The notes beneath the pieces were generated by a model. The model searched no databases. It was given only the letters and a program-made list of their open reading frames with translations, and was not told the origin of the DNA. 64,000 bases of DNA from Verrucomicrobiota bacterium. GTDB taxonomy: Bacteria > Verrucomicrobiota > Verrucomicrobiia > Limisphaerales > UBA9464. Position 1 is the first letter of the stretch, and the number at the start of each line of letters is the position of its first letter. The stretch spans positions 1 through 64,000 of the forward strand of contig JAFLEF010000022.1 in the NCBI GenBank assembly GCA_017309115.1, read 5' to 3'. Made by a program: the position numbers and the translations under genes. Below, piece after piece: positions 26,362 through 35,617 of the stretch.

Positions 26362-26430
26362 GCGCCTTCCGACGTGGGTTCGACAACGTTCTTCATTCCG
26401 TCGCTCCATTCCGCCACATAGTCTTCGGGC

Positions 26431-27012
26431 ATGCGAATCGGCCTCTACGGAGGTTCCTTTGATCCTGTTCATCGGGGACACCTGCTCGTCGCCCAGGCGG
26501 CTCTGGAGGAGTTGGCTCTGGACCGTCTGCTGTTCATTCCCGCGGCCCAGTCACCCTTCAAGCCGGGTCAGACACCTACGCCGGCAGCGCTGCGCCTGCG
26601 GTGGTTGCGGCTGGCGTTGGCCGGGCAGACGCAGTTTTCGGTGGAGTCCCTGGAGGTGGAGCGGGGCGGGGTGAGCTACTCGATCGAGACGGTCCGGACG
26701 TTTCAAAGTCGGTTCCCCGAGGCACACCTGTTCTGGCTGATTGGTGCCGATCACGTGACGAAGCTGCCATTGTGGCGGGAGTCGGAAGCCTTGGCGCGAA
26801 GCGTGGAATTCGTTGTCATTCCGCGGCCGGGTGAAGCCCCGGCGACCCTGCCCGAGCTCTACCGGTTGCATCAGCTCGCCGGTTGGCCTCTGAAGGTGTC
26901 GGCCTCGGAGATTCGGGAGCGCGTCCGCCGCGGCCAGACCATTCGCCACTTGGTGCCCGATGCCGTCGCGGATTCGGTGGAGGAATCGGGCGTGTATCGG
27001 GGAGTCAATTGA
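26431..27012 (+). CDS. nadD: Nicotinate-nucleotide adenylyltransferase
   Basis: Transfers AMP from ATP to nicotinate mononucleotide in NAD biosynthesis. The N-terminal nucleotidyltransferase signature GLYGGSFDPVHRGH (residues 4-17), the middle LIGADHVTKLPLW and the C-terminal ISSTxIR-like SASEIRERVRRG are all present. The length of 193 residues is normal. The gene is divergent from the conserved hypothetical; rsfS and other usual downstream partners are absent. Confidence 0.95.
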   Translation: MRIGLYGGSFDPVHRGHLLVAQAALEELALDRLLFIPAAQSPFKPGQTPTPAALRLRWLRLALAGQTQFSVESLEVERGGVSYSIETVRTFQSRFPEAHLFWLIGADHVTKLPLWRESEALARSVEFVVIPRPGEAPATLPELYRLHQLAGWPLKVSASEIRERVRRGQTIRHLVPDAVADSVEESGVYRGVN

Positions 27013-27323
27013 GGGGAGCCACAGCCGGTGACCCGGGAGAGGAGCTTTTCTGTGGAGTACGGTTGACCTTCTACCGGTTTCCCACGGGACGCATGAGATC
27101 GCAATCTCACCTCGACCACGTCCCGGTGAAGAGTATTTCCCGCGGAGGACGCGGAGATCGCGGAGGGGGGAAGGGCGAATCTGGAAAACCGGAAAACAGG
27201 AAAGGGAGCAGCCGTTTTCTTCAACTCCATAGGAAGCCCGTTTACTGCGTTTGGAAGCTGCGGTGCGAATAATCGTTCGACAGACGCCCTGCCGGTAAAT
27301 CAAATGCCGACGGCTTTGCGCGC
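27013..27323. other. 311-base gap with dispersed repeats
   Basis: No gene supported. It contains CCGCGGAGGACGCGGAGATC (27142-27165), a member of the CGCAGAGGCGCAGAG family that dominates 29270-29760, and CTGGAAAACCGGAAAACAGG (27178-27200), which resembles 14772-14800. Confidence 0.5.
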
Positions 27324-27656
27324 ATGGAATCAGAACCACCAGACCCAAGTTGGAAGGCTCAGCTTCATTACGCGAAGATTCAGACGTCTTTCCATCATTT
27401 CACGGCGTTAGCTGAGGGGGTTGTTGGAGAGTTGGCCGAAGGGTTTGAGTGTCCGCCGGGCAGCGCGTTTATGGGCATGAAGACTTGGGCGTCGTCAGCG
27501 GATGAGTCCGCTGACATGATCCGCGTTATTGGCAGACAAATTGGATTCTCGGTCACTGGCGAAATTAAGATTTACAAGACCGAGCCTCAGCAGTCGCCTC
27601 GAGATAAACCGTATGGATACGACATCACGTTTACACCATTCGACCCAGCCGCCTGA
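27324..27656 (+). CDS. Small hypothetical protein
   Basis: A 110-residue soluble protein beginning at an ATG. No family recognised. It has aromatic and charged residues spread evenly (for example LHYAKIQTSFHHFTALAE, GSAFMGMKTWASSADE) and ends with PYGYDITFTPFDP, which reads as genuine coding sequence. Base composition is lower in GC than the neighbours, and gene-free stretches lie on both sides, which suggests an acquired or relic small locus. A toxin-immunity type protein is possible on size and style only; no toxin gene is visible next to it. Confidence 0.6.
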   Translation: MESEPPDPSWKAQLHYAKIQTSFHHFTALAEGVVGELAEGFECPPGSAFMGMKTWASSADESADMIRVIGRQIGFSVTGEIKIYKTEPQQSPRDKPYGYDITFTPFDPAA

Positions 27657-28179
27657 AGGCCAGATCGCTGGACCGAACTCGGGCGGTTTGCGCAGTTTTC
27701 TGATTCAAATATCGCTCACAACCTCATTTTGGTCAGTTGTGGCGTTAGCTGACGTTGAGTGCCTCGCGCCATGAAATTGTGTTTGGCGCCGTTTCAGAGC
27801 GCACGGAGTAATCATCACCTACGCTGGGCATCGGATTCCTCGTCACCAGCGTCTGGTTTTGGCAGGTGGCAGGCTTCTCATTTGCCACCGTCTTCTCGAA
27901 TAAGTTCCAACTACGAAGGTAATGCTGCCACCCGAATAATTCGTGGTCTCAAGTCTCATTCGAGATTTCACGTGAGATAGGTGGGCCGATGTCTCGAACC
28001 AATTGGACCGTTGAGGAGTCGTCCGATAACCGGTCGCTTCTACTCCGTCCGGAACGGCTGTTTACGAGGGTTCGGCGCTGCGGTTCAAAAAATGCCCGAA
28101 GACCTGGCGGGTCGGATGTTTTCCCTTGCCGCGGGGGCACCGGGTGCCCGCAACCTTTCCACGCACTCGAGCCATCAAA
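27657..28179. other. 523-base gene-free stretch, lower GC
   Basis: No complete gene. Short open fragments exist, such as one reading RWTELGRFAQFSDSNIAHN at about 27664-27730 and another containing TLSASRHEIVFGAVSERTE, each closed by a stop, which could be decayed coding sequence. Composition is less GC-rich than the surroundings. Confidence 0.4.
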
Positions 28180-29223
28180 ATGAAAGACACCCGATCCCTG
28201 GTCTACGGTGCCGTGCTGCTGGTGAGCGGCGGCTGGGTGTTGTATGTCGGCAAGACGGTCCTTGTTCCGGCCGTGATTGGCGCTCTGATCATGTACGTGA
28301 TCGTGGGGTTGGCACAGGCGCTGGGTCGATTGCCCGGACTGGGGAGCCGCTTACCGCTGCGTCTGAGGTATGTGTTTTCTGTTTCAGTCATCGGACTGTT
28401 GTTCTTCAGCTTGATCCTCTTGGTCATTGCCAACAAGGAGAAGGCCATGACCCTGGCACCCCAGTATCAGCAGTCGCTGCTGGCTGCCATCCAACGCGCG
28501 GCCGTTTTCCTGCGCATCGAAACCGAGCCTACCTGGGCGACGCTGCGTCAGGATCTGCTGGCACTGATCAATCTCCAGCGTCTCTTCGGTTCGTTGCTGG
28601 CGTCGCTCTCGTCGTTACTGGTGAGTTTCGTGGTGGTGTTCCTGTACGCGACGTTCCTCCTCATCGAACAGCGCGCGTTCGGCACCAAACTGAACAACCT
28701 GTCGGCCGATCCGGCCCGCGTGGCGCGAATCCGCGATGTCATCAAGGCGATCAATGCGCGCATCGGTTCCTACCTGGCGCTCAAGTCGCTCCTGAGCCTC
28801 CTGCTGGGTGCTGTGAGCTGGGTGATTATGTCCCTGTTCGGCTTGGAGTTTGCCGCGTTGTGGGCGGTTCTGACCGGCGTTCTGAACTTCGTTCCCTATC
28901 TTGGGTCGTTCTTTGCGGTCTTGCTGCCGGTGTTGATGACGATCCTTCAGTTTGGAGAGCCGGGCATTATTCTCGGAATGCTGCTGGCGTTGACGTCGGT
29001 GCAGTTTGTGATTGGGAACTTTCTGGACCCCTATGTCATGGGCAGTTCCTTAAATCTGAGCCCTTTTGCCATCCTGCTCAGCCTGGCGGTCTGGTCTGAA
29101 GTTTGGGGCATCCCCGGAGCGTTCCTCGCAGTGCCTATCACGGCGATCATGACCATTGTCTTCTCGGAGTTTGCCGGCACTCGACCGCTGGCGGTGCTGC
29201 TCTCCAAGTCCGGTCGGGTGTAG
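28180..29223 (+). CDS. AI-2E family transporter (PerM/TqsA-like)
   Basis: A 347-residue inner-membrane protein with about eight transmembrane segments. It begins MKDTRSLVYGAVLLVSGGW; the ATG at 28180 puts the first helix at the N-terminus. The family-conserved features are the long soluble loop after the second and third helices (about 80-150), the SFVVVFLYATFLLIEQ helix, and the C-terminal GVLNFVPYLGSFFAVLLP and FLDPYVMGSSLNLSPFAILL blocks. Family members export autoinducer-2 or act as ion antiporters; the role here is not determined. It stands alone. Confidence 0.9.
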   Translation: MKDTRSLVYGAVLLVSGGWVLYVGKTVLVPAVIGALIMYVIVGLAQALGRLPGLGSRLPLRLRYVFSVSVIGLLFFSLILLVIANKEKAMTLAPQYQQSLLAAIQRAAVFLRIETEPTWATLRQDLLALINLQRLFGSLLASLSSLLVSFVVVFLYATFLLIEQRAFGTKLNNLSADPARVARIRDVIKAINARIGSYLALKSLLSLLLGAVSWVIMSLFGLEFAALWAVLTGVLNFVPYLGSFFAVLLPVLMTILQFGEPGIILGMLLALTSVQFVIGNFLDPYVMGSSLNLSPFAILLSLAVWSEVWGIPGAFLAVPITAIMTIVFSEFAGTRPLAVLLSKSGRV

Positions 29224-29417
29224 CGGAGCAACAGCGGATTCTCCCGCGGATGCGGTGAGACGCAGAGAAGAAGGGGTTTCTCCCGCAGAGGCGCAGAGGC
29301 GCAGAGAAGAAGAAGTTTGGAACTCTGGGGCATCGTCTCCGCGGAGTGTTTCACCCCCGCGAGTTGCCGCGGTTTCAATTAGGAGATTCTCCCGCAGAGG
29401 CGCGGAGAGGGAGCTTC
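29224..29417. repeat. CGCAGAGGCGCAGAG-type repeats
   Basis: Several copies of a 9-15 base purine-rich unit (TCTCCCGCAGAGGCGCAGAG and variants) at 29241-29310 and 29390-29408. The family continues inside and after the GxxExxY remnant (29434-29455, 29551-29566, 29690-29760). No gene in this part. Confidence 0.7.
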
Positions 29418-29678
29418 TTAAATCTCTGCGTCTCTGCGCCTCAGCGGGACAACTTCTTCGAGGCGATTCACGCAGCGGGTGATGCCGTCTTTCAGCACCG
29501 CTTCGCCATTGTTGAGCAGGTAGCCCAGCTTGAGGCCGGTGTCTCAGCGTCTCTGCGGGAGACAATTGGAGGTGCCAGGAGATGTTGCGCGTCTGGGTTG
29601 GTGCGCATCGGGACTCAGTTCGCGATGAACCTCGATGGCCGCGGCGAGGACTTGCGTGCCGAATTCGTTCTCGGTCAT
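29418..29678 (-). pseudogene. GxxExxY-family remnant, internally deleted
   Basis: The minus-strand frame starts with MTENEFGTQVLAAAIEVHRE, the classic GxxExxY N-terminus, then runs into repeat-derived sequence and a TGA at codon 45. In the same frame it resumes as KLGYLLNNGEAVLKDGITRC, the family C-terminus, and stops at 29418. About 75 residues of the middle, including the GxxExxY segment itself, are gone, so the gene is dead. Family members are small proteins of unclear role that often sit in such repeats. Both halves stay in one frame, which argues for one original gene. Confidence 0.75.
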
Positions 29679-29773
29679 GAGGAAATTCTCCCGCAGAGTC
29701 GCGGGGGCGCAGAGAGGATCTTCCACTGCTTCGCTTTCTCAGCGCCTCAGCGTCTCAGCGGGAGACAACATTC
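29679..29773. repeat. Repeat tail before LamG gene
   Basis: CTCCCGCAGAGTCGCGGGGGCGCAGAG (29688-29715) and CTCAGCGCCTCAGCGTCTCAG (29739-29760) belong to the same dispersed unit as the stretch at 29241-29310, in the opposite orientation at the end. Confidence 0.5.
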
Positions 29774-30718
29774 CTACAGGACCGGAGTGAGCCGCCAATA
29801 GGTACCCGTCAGGCCATCCAACGCGACGAAGGTCGTGTACTCCTGGCCCGTTCCCAGGACCACGGTTCCTTCCGCCACCCAGCGTTTCAGATCGCTGGAT
29901 CGTTCCAATTGGTACTTCTTTCCGAACACCGTCTGGAACGTCAATTGGACCGCCGGCGCGACTCGCAGGCGTTCGTCGACCGCCATTAGTGCAGGAATTA
30001 ACTCCGGCGCCAGGGCAGCGTCGAAAATCAACACGTCGTCCAGTGCACCCCGAAACTGGTACTGCGGCTGACTGCCGAGGAACGCCCCAATGTTGTTGCC
30101 GAAGGCAAACTGGTTCACTCGCGCCCGCCAGTCGGTCGCCTTCAGCATCGGCAATGAGCCTGAGGCCACCGGGAGTCCATCGAGGTAGATGGTGCAAACC
30201 CCCACGGTGCTGTCCGACGGGGCCAGATAGGTCGCGGTCAAATGCTGCCAGACATTCGGTCGGATCACATTGGTGGCCTCGACGGTGCTCCAGCCGCCGG
30301 TGTCCTCATTCCACAGCGAAACCTGGATGGATCCGTTGAAGAGGGTGATCCCACCGGCGACGCCATTGTTGCCCTCCGAGTACAGGCTGCCCGGATTCGG
30401 ACCGGGATGCAGGTCATCGGCGAAAAACCAAGCCGACCACGTCCAGGCCCGGCGGTTCTTGAAGTAATCCCGCGACGGCGATCCCACGAAGCCACTGTCC
30501 AGTGCCCGCAGCGCCCGATTCGGGTTGCCCAACCGGTCGTCGGTGAATTTGGCGCGTGTCGACGTCAGCCCCGGATTGGGCAGGGCGGCATCCTGCACAA
30601 ATCCGTTGAAGCGGAATTCCGCCACCAGGTTGGTGTCCAGCGGTCCCGCTTGAGCCCCAAACCATCCGAGGGAGAACAGAATCGTTATCACCCTCAGCAA
30701 TCCACGCGCCCTAGACAT
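29774..30718 (-). CDS. Secreted LamG-domain protein
   Basis: A 314-residue exported protein. The ATG at 30718 begins a signal peptide (MSRARGLLRVITILFSLGW, then AQAG). Residues about 30-235 form a concanavalin/LamG jelly roll: LVAEFRFNGF, WTWSAWFFADD, WQHLTATYL and FRGALDDVLIFDAALAPE are the usual landmarks. The C-terminus (about 250-314) is the shared beta module, with YQLERSSDLKRW and a TYWRL ending. Likely binds a glycan or cell-surface polymer; the ligand is unknown. It is in line with the next large secreted gene upstream, about 100 bases away. Confidence 0.88.
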   Translation of the reverse strand: MSRARGLLRVITILFSLGWFGAQAGPLDTNLVAEFRFNGFVQDAALPNPGLTSTRAKFTDDRLGNPNRALRALDSGFVGSPSRDYFKNRRAWTWSAWFFADDLHPGPNPGSLYSEGNNGVAGGITLFNGSIQVSLWNEDTGGWSTVEATNVIRPNVWQHLTATYLAPSDSTVGVCTIYLDGLPVASGSLPMLKATDWRARVNQFAFGNNIGAFLGSQPQYQFRGALDDVLIFDAALAPELIPALMAVDERLRVAPAVQLTFQTVFGKKYQLERSSDLKRWVAEGTVVLGTGQEYTTFVALDGLTGTYWRLTPVL

Positions 30719-30815
30719 GATCAGCAACCCTGTTGAACCGGTGCCCCGAAGTCAAAGGCGCTTCCGGAAACTGACGTGAGTCACAGATTCATGACCTTGC
30801 GCCGCCGGGAGGAGA

Positions 30816-33809
30816 TCATTCGGAGTCAACAAGTGGGCCGACCCGGAAGAACCGATTCTCCCAACTCACGGGATAGGGGCCCAGCCAGAAGGAACCCGTC
30901 TGCTCAATCTCGAGGGTTTCCGACCAGTTCCAATCCGTCAGGTTCTCGGAACTTTCCACGGCAATTCGATTCCCAGCCGAAGCAGAATACGGAAACCAAA
31001 ACACGGTGCCCGACCAGTGGTCGACCTTCAGCGGGCGTCCCACGGATCCGGGAAGGGGGTTGGGAATGAACTCCAGTCGGGCGGAGATGGCTGAATTGGT
31101 GCCATACCACATCGTGCCGGCAATGTTGACCGGCACCCCGGCCTCGACTCGGAAGGCGGCACTTGAGTCCCTGGCTTGATCGAACTGCAGGTCCAGGGAG
31201 GGCAAGGGGCGAAGATTAGCCAGCTCCGTTCCGGTAAACGCACGCCACTTCGGAGAGTGGATAAACGGTGCGGCATGTTGCGGGCGCCCGCGCAGTAACA
31301 GAGTGCCCGATTCGGGAGGCGTCCACGTCCACCACAGGGACGGGGACGGATAGCCGTTCTCTCCCTGGGGTTCTCCCGGTTCGGCGGAGGAGGGACCGAT
31401 CGGTACCTGAAATGGACCGTCCGCAGCGGGCAAGGGCTGTCGGTTGGCGAAATCGTCCCCGGGCAAAGGCGCCTGCAGCGTGATCTTGATTCGCTGGGGC
31501 AAGATGGTTCCTTCCACGGGCGTCACCCGGAAGGACAGAGGCACGCCGGCCTGGGTGGCGATCCGGACTCCAGCGGACTGCGAGCGGCCCAGTGGGCGGA
31601 GCGCGGCCATTTCCGTGCCTTCAAATACCTCCAGAGTGCCCTGCTCGGCGCGCGCGACGATCACGCCATTGAAGGGTGGATTCCAAGTCCACCAGACGCT
31701 GTTGGTGGAGATGGCCTCAGGTCCCGAAGGTTCCCCCGGATCCGACCCTGAACCCGCCAGGGAAACCGGCGGACTGGACCAGGGAAATATGGGGATGGGG
31801 ATTGCCTCGGTCAGCTTGTCGTTCGAAGGAGGGAACCGGACCACCACCGGTGGAAGCCGAATGAGCCGTCGATACTCGTTGGTCAACGTGAGGTTGAGTC
31901 TCCACACACCGGTGGGCATGCCCGTCCACGTCGCGCGATCGAGGGAGATCTGCGAACTCTCCGGAAAGGGATTCTCCGGTGGCGCGATAAAGTCACTCGT
32001 CAGCGGCCATAACTGGGCGTGGGCACCCAGGATGTCTGCCTCGTCCGGGCTGGCGGCCGGACTGAGTTCGGCGACCAACTCGCGGACGTCCTCGGGAAAG
32101 ACCATTCCATGGGTCGGACGCACGAGTCGTCGACTGGTAAAGTCTGCGAATAGTTCCACCGCATCGGGCAGGTTGGACCCGGCCAGCAGGGAGATGAGAT
32201 AGGTCGTCTGCCCGGTCACCGGAACGGTGATGCCCGAAGAGAGCGAGCCACAGCAGGTGAGATTCTGGGAGGCAACGTCCGCCTCGGATCCGACTGCCAC
32301 CGCCACGAGTCCGCTGGACGCCGCAGTCAGGGACAAATGGCCATCGGCGGGTGCCCGCCAGCGCATCCAGACGCTCCGTTTCAGATTGGTCGGCACGACC
32401 CACGGTTCCGCCGCGGACACGCTGGCACCCGCCAGGGAAATCCGGATCGAAGACGCACCGGTTTGAATCTCCAAAGGAGCACTTGGGTCGTCATACTGGG
32501 TTGCAGGTAGAATCCGGAAGCCGGCATCCATGGTTCCAGTAAATGAGGTGAAATTCTCGGGCCCATCGAGCGAGATGAGGTACGACTTCCCGACCTCAGC
32601 CCGGAATCGCACCTGCCACTCGTTTGGTGGCACCTCCGCCACCAGTGACAGATCGGTGACTTGCGTCCCCAGCCAAACGCGGGTTTTCAGGGAAGGAGAG
32701 GAAACGATCGCCCAGTCGCCGCTGGTGGGCGGGCTCCATCGCCACCAGACCGAACGGTCGGCGTCAGGTGCCTCGCCAAGTTCCGGCGTGGCACCACGGA
32801 GATTCGCTTCGCCTCGAAAAACCTCCGATCCGGGGAGGTTGGTGGCGAGGAGAGCGTTCGACAGATCATCGTTGGGAGGAGGAACCAGCGGCCGAAACTG
32901 GAATCCGATGGCGACATTGCTGGCCCCGTTCCTGAGCGAGTCGCCGCGAATGGCCAATACTTCGCCGGCGCGGGCTGAGAAGGTGGGGGCGGGCGATGAA
33001 CCTCCGGCGAAGATCACCGGCGGGACCACGGCGCGCTCGGTGATCCGTTCCAGTTGATCCAGTCGGTCACCTCGAAACAGGCCGACGGAACTCGCGTTGT
33101 TGGTGGTGGTCATCGCGAAGCGGGCCGTCTGAGGAACGGTCCAGGACCACCAGACGGAACGGCCGGCGCCGATGGAGGTTTCGGGTTCGCCGGGCTCCGT
33201 AGTCGCGTGGTCGTTTCGGTCAAAAACGAACTCTCGCTCTGGGAAGACACTTTGCCGACCGGCAAAGGAATCGCTCGCTCCCGGATGGGTGAACAATTGC
33301 ATCCACAGATTGGTACCAATCCCCTGACAGAGGAATCCCGGCCTGATCGGCCGAAAGGCGCATTCTTCGGTATCGAGACGGAAATGGTAGACCGAGCCTG
33401 CCTTTACGGACAACAGGCGGTTTATCCAGTACGCGGGAAGATCGGTTCGATTCTTTGGGAGATCACGCAGCCACTGTTGTTGCAGATCCGTCAAGGAATC
33501 GAGCGAGTCGCCTTGGTGAACGCTGATGATTCCCCGACCGGCGAGTCGAATCAGGCCCGTCTCGGCGGCGGTCCAGGTCCACCAGACGCTGCGGCCCGCG
33601 CTTCCGGGAATCTGGGATTCCCCCGGATCTAAAGTCGCGGCGGTGACGTCGATGATTCCGGTAAAGCCGTCCGAAGGAAGGGACACCCGGTCGGCGAACC
33701 GGTCATTGGCCGGCGCCACCTGTCCGTTGGCCACCAAGACCAACGCCACAGTCAGGCTGACCATGAGCGAGGCGCGTCGCCATATAAGCCACTGAATGCA
33801 ATCTTTCAT
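30816..33809 (-). CDS. Secreted protein of six SVWWTW beta repeats
   Basis: A 997-residue exported protein (ATG at 33809; the upstream TTG adds only a basic leader). After a signal peptide (LMVSLTVALVLVANGQ) it has six copies of a 110-170 residue beta domain. Each begins ND(R/D) or similar, then has a PGE and S(V/L)W(W/M)xW core: near 33580, 33150, 32745, 32360, 31695 and 31330. A domain without the core lies between the fourth and fifth. The C-terminus is the shared module, with VESSENLTDWNW and RFFRVG. The repeats look like a pre-peptidase-type beta sandwich used for surface binding. No enzyme motif was found. Function unknown. Confidence 0.85.
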   Translation of the reverse strand: MKDCIQWLIWRRASLMVSLTVALVLVANGQVAPANDRFADRVSLPSDGFTGIIDVTAATLDPGESQIPGSAGRSVWWTWTAAETGLIRLAGRGIISVHQGDSLDSLTDLQQQWLRDLPKNRTDLPAYWINRLLSVKAGSVYHFRLDTEECAFRPIRPGFLCQGIGTNLWMQLFTHPGASDSFAGRQSVFPEREFVFDRNDHATTEPGEPETSIGAGRSVWWSWTVPQTARFAMTTTNNASSVGLFRGDRLDQLERITERAVVPPVIFAGGSSPAPTFSARAGEVLAIRGDSLRNGASNVAIGFQFRPLVPPPNDDLSNALLATNLPGSEVFRGEANLRGATPELGEAPDADRSVWWRWSPPTSGDWAIVSSPSLKTRVWLGTQVTDLSLVAEVPPNEWQVRFRAEVGKSYLISLDGPENFTSFTGTMDAGFRILPATQYDDPSAPLEIQTGASSIRISLAGASVSAAEPWVVPTNLKRSVWMRWRAPADGHLSLTAASSGLVAVAVGSEADVASQNLTCCGSLSSGITVPVTGQTTYLISLLAGSNLPDAVELFADFTSRRLVRPTHGMVFPEDVRELVAELSPAASPDEADILGAHAQLWPLTSDFIAPPENPFPESSQISLDRATWTGMPTGVWRLNLTLTNEYRRLIRLPPVVVRFPPSNDKLTEAIPIPIFPWSSPPVSLAGSGSDPGEPSGPEAISTNSVWWTWNPPFNGVIVARAEQGTLEVFEGTEMAALRPLGRSQSAGVRIATQAGVPLSFRVTPVEGTILPQRIKITLQAPLPGDDFANRQPLPAADGPFQVPIGPSSAEPGEPQGENGYPSPSLWWTWTPPESGTLLLRGRPQHAAPFIHSPKWRAFTGTELANLRPLPSLDLQFDQARDSSAAFRVEAGVPVNIAGTMWYGTNSAISARLEFIPNPLPGSVGRPLKVDHWSGTVFWFPYSASAGNRIAVESSENLTDWNWSETLEIEQTGSFWLGPYPVSWENRFFRVGPLVDSE

Positions 33810-34088
33810 CCCATCTTCGAGTGGGACACTTGTCTTTTGTCTTCGCCTTGGCCATCGCAAATCGAGGGTGGGAGAAACTCCGCAACGGTCATCAAGTTCT
33901 GGGCATTCTCGGCATTCAGTCGGTGGGTTTTCATTCGATGTTGGCTGCGCACGGTGCGGTCAGGGCAAAGGGGGCAAAGGCTAGATGCTCCGAAGAGACC
34001 GAGGTAACAAAACTCTCCCGCAACCCTACCCCCAGGGTGGCCCAGGGCGCGGGCAAGTTTCCGGCACCGGAACTGCTTTTTGCAGTGC
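33810..34088. other. Intergenic region with first copy of an 80-base dispersed repeat
   Basis: Between two divergent genes. Bases 33941-34021 hold a segment that recurs at 36376-36447: TTGGCTGCGCAC then GCGGTC and a core GGCTAGATGCTCCGAAGAGA, followed by CTCCCGC. No gene is supported in the gap. Confidence 0.6.
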
Positions 34089-34784
34089 ATGAAGCCCCTC
34101 ATTGCCTCCGGCCACCGCGGGCTCACGATTTTGGAGGTACTCGTGGTGCTGATCATCCTCCTGCTTCTTGCGGCCTTTCTCCTTCCGCCGAGCGTCGGCG
34201 GAAAGGTGAAGGCGTCCCGCATTCAGTGTGTCAACAACCTGAAGAACATCGGCCTAGCGATGCGAATCTTTGCTCACGATCACGGGGAAAACTTTCCGAT
34301 GGCCCTTCCCGTCAACCAGGGGGGCACCCGGGAGTTGGCCGATATCCCCAGCCAGCTGTGGCGACAATTCTTGGTGCTCACCAACGACCTAGCCACGCCC
34401 AAGCTGCTTTGGTGCCCCGACGACACGCAGCGCCAGCCAGCCACGACCTTTGATCCAAGCCCGACCAACCGCCCAGCCGTGGTCTTCGCCGGCAACCGGC
34501 ACTTAAGCTACTTCCTTGGCCTGAACGCCAACGAAGTTCAGCCGCAGACCATTGTCGCCGGGGACCGGAATCTCACTACCAATGGCATTCCGCTTGGTGC
34601 CGGCCGTCATGTTCTTTCCGCTGGCACCCAGCTCGGCTTCACCGACCAAATTCACAAAACAGCCGGCAACATCCTGCTCGGCGACGGCAGCGTGCAGCAG
34701 GTCACCGGCAGCCGTTTCACCTACCAGTTCCGCGATGCCCTGACCGATTCCGGCATCACAACCAACCTCTGGCTCGTGCCGTGA
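34089..34784 (+). CDS. Type II secretion/prepilin-like protein, H-X9-DG type
   Basis: A 231-residue pseudopilin-like protein. Start at the ATG 34089 (the TTG at 34080 is less likely). The class III leader ends HRG and is followed by LTILEVLVVLIILLLLAAFL, with Glu at position +5, the prepilin-peptidase pattern. The C-terminal part has H-x9-DG (HKTAGNILLGDG), which marks the Planctomycetota/Verrucomicrobiota prepilin-like family. Pilin-like export and membrane anchoring are inferred from the family; these proteins are numerous in such genomes and their roles are unknown. It is followed after 15 bases by a Wzz-like gene in the same direction, so the two are probably one operon. Confidence 0.88.
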   Translation: MKPLIASGHRGLTILEVLVVLIILLLLAAFLLPPSVGGKVKASRIQCVNNLKNIGLAMRIFAHDHGENFPMALPVNQGGTRELADIPSQLWRQFLVLTNDLATPKLLWCPDDTQRQPATTFDPSPTNRPAVVFAGNRHLSYFLGLNANEVQPQTIVAGDRNLTTNGIPLGAGRHVLSAGTQLGFTDQIHKTAGNILLGDGSVQQVTGSRFTYQFRDALTDSGITTNLWLVP

Positions 34785-34799
34785 GTGGCCTGACTGCAC

Positions 34800-35603
34800 A
34801 TGGAAAAACTTCCTTGGAACCTCGGACGAAAGGGACTTGTCCTCGGCCTGATCGGCCTTATCACCCTTGTTTCGCTCGTTCTGATGGGTAGTCGCTCCGC
34901 TCAGGTCCGACTCTTCCAATCAACCGCGACCTGTCAGTTCTCCTCCGTTCCTTACGAGACCGGATTCCCGGATGAGCCGCAAGTCTACGGGTCAGCATAT
35001 TTTTTGTTGCTTGAGTTCGAAGTCGTCAGGTCACAAATGATTCTGGATCCGGTCATCCATCAGTTGGACCTCACGAGTCAGCTTGCGGGACGATTCAATC
35101 GCGGCCAGAAACTCACACCTGACCAGGCCCGGGAAGTCCTGCTACGTCGCTTAAAGGTTTCACTACCGCCGGGTCTGAATTCGCACAAACTTGAGGTGAC
35201 CGTAGCGAGCGAACAACCCAACGAAGCTTCAACCATCGCCAATGCCATTGTTTTGCGGTATCAGAACTATCGTCGGGAGACTCTTCAGCAACGCTATCTG
35301 TGGAGCATACAGCAAATTGAGCAGAAGATTACCCTCGCGAGGACTAATCCCCAGGAATTTGCCAAGTCCCTCCGCGGTCGACCTTCGATCGAACAGCAGC
35401 AGGCGTATCTTCAAGAGCTCGTTCGGAAATTGGAGAGTTTTCGGGAGGAGAGCGCCTCCCCCGTTGAGGTCGTCAAGATACTCCAATCGGCGACACCAGC
35501 GGCCGAACGGCGCTGGTGGCGACTTGAGCGATCGTGGTTCTCAGAAATTGCCTCCCAGCTGTCCGAAGGCCTAGGAATCGGGGATTCTTTCACCCCGCCC
35601 TGA
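34800..35603 (+). CDS. Wzz/GumC-like membrane protein, short form
   Basis: A 267-residue protein. An N-terminal transmembrane helix (GLVLGLIGLITLVSLVLMG, about 13-31) is followed by a periplasmic alpha/beta domain with EFEVVRSQMILDPVIHQL, the mark of polysaccharide chain-length regulators (Wzz/GumC), then a coiled-coil-like stretch (QQIEQKITLARTNPQEFAKS) and VVKILQSATPAAE near the end. Full Wzz proteins have a second transmembrane helix here; this one has none, and ends 30 residues later. It may be a degenerate or specialised form. No polysaccharide gene lies nearby. Confidence 0.75.
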   Translation: MEKLPWNLGRKGLVLGLIGLITLVSLVLMGSRSAQVRLFQSTATCQFSSVPYETGFPDEPQVYGSAYFLLLEFEVVRSQMILDPVIHQLDLTSQLAGRFNRGQKLTPDQAREVLLRRLKVSLPPGLNSHKLEVTVASEQPNEASTIANAIVLRYQNYRRETLQQRYLWSIQQIEQKITLARTNPQEFAKSLRGRPSIEQQQAYLQELVRKLESFREESASPVEVVKILQSATPAAERRWWRLERSWFSEIASQLSEGLGIGDSFTPP

Positions 35604-35617
35604 GTCGCAGTAGGACC

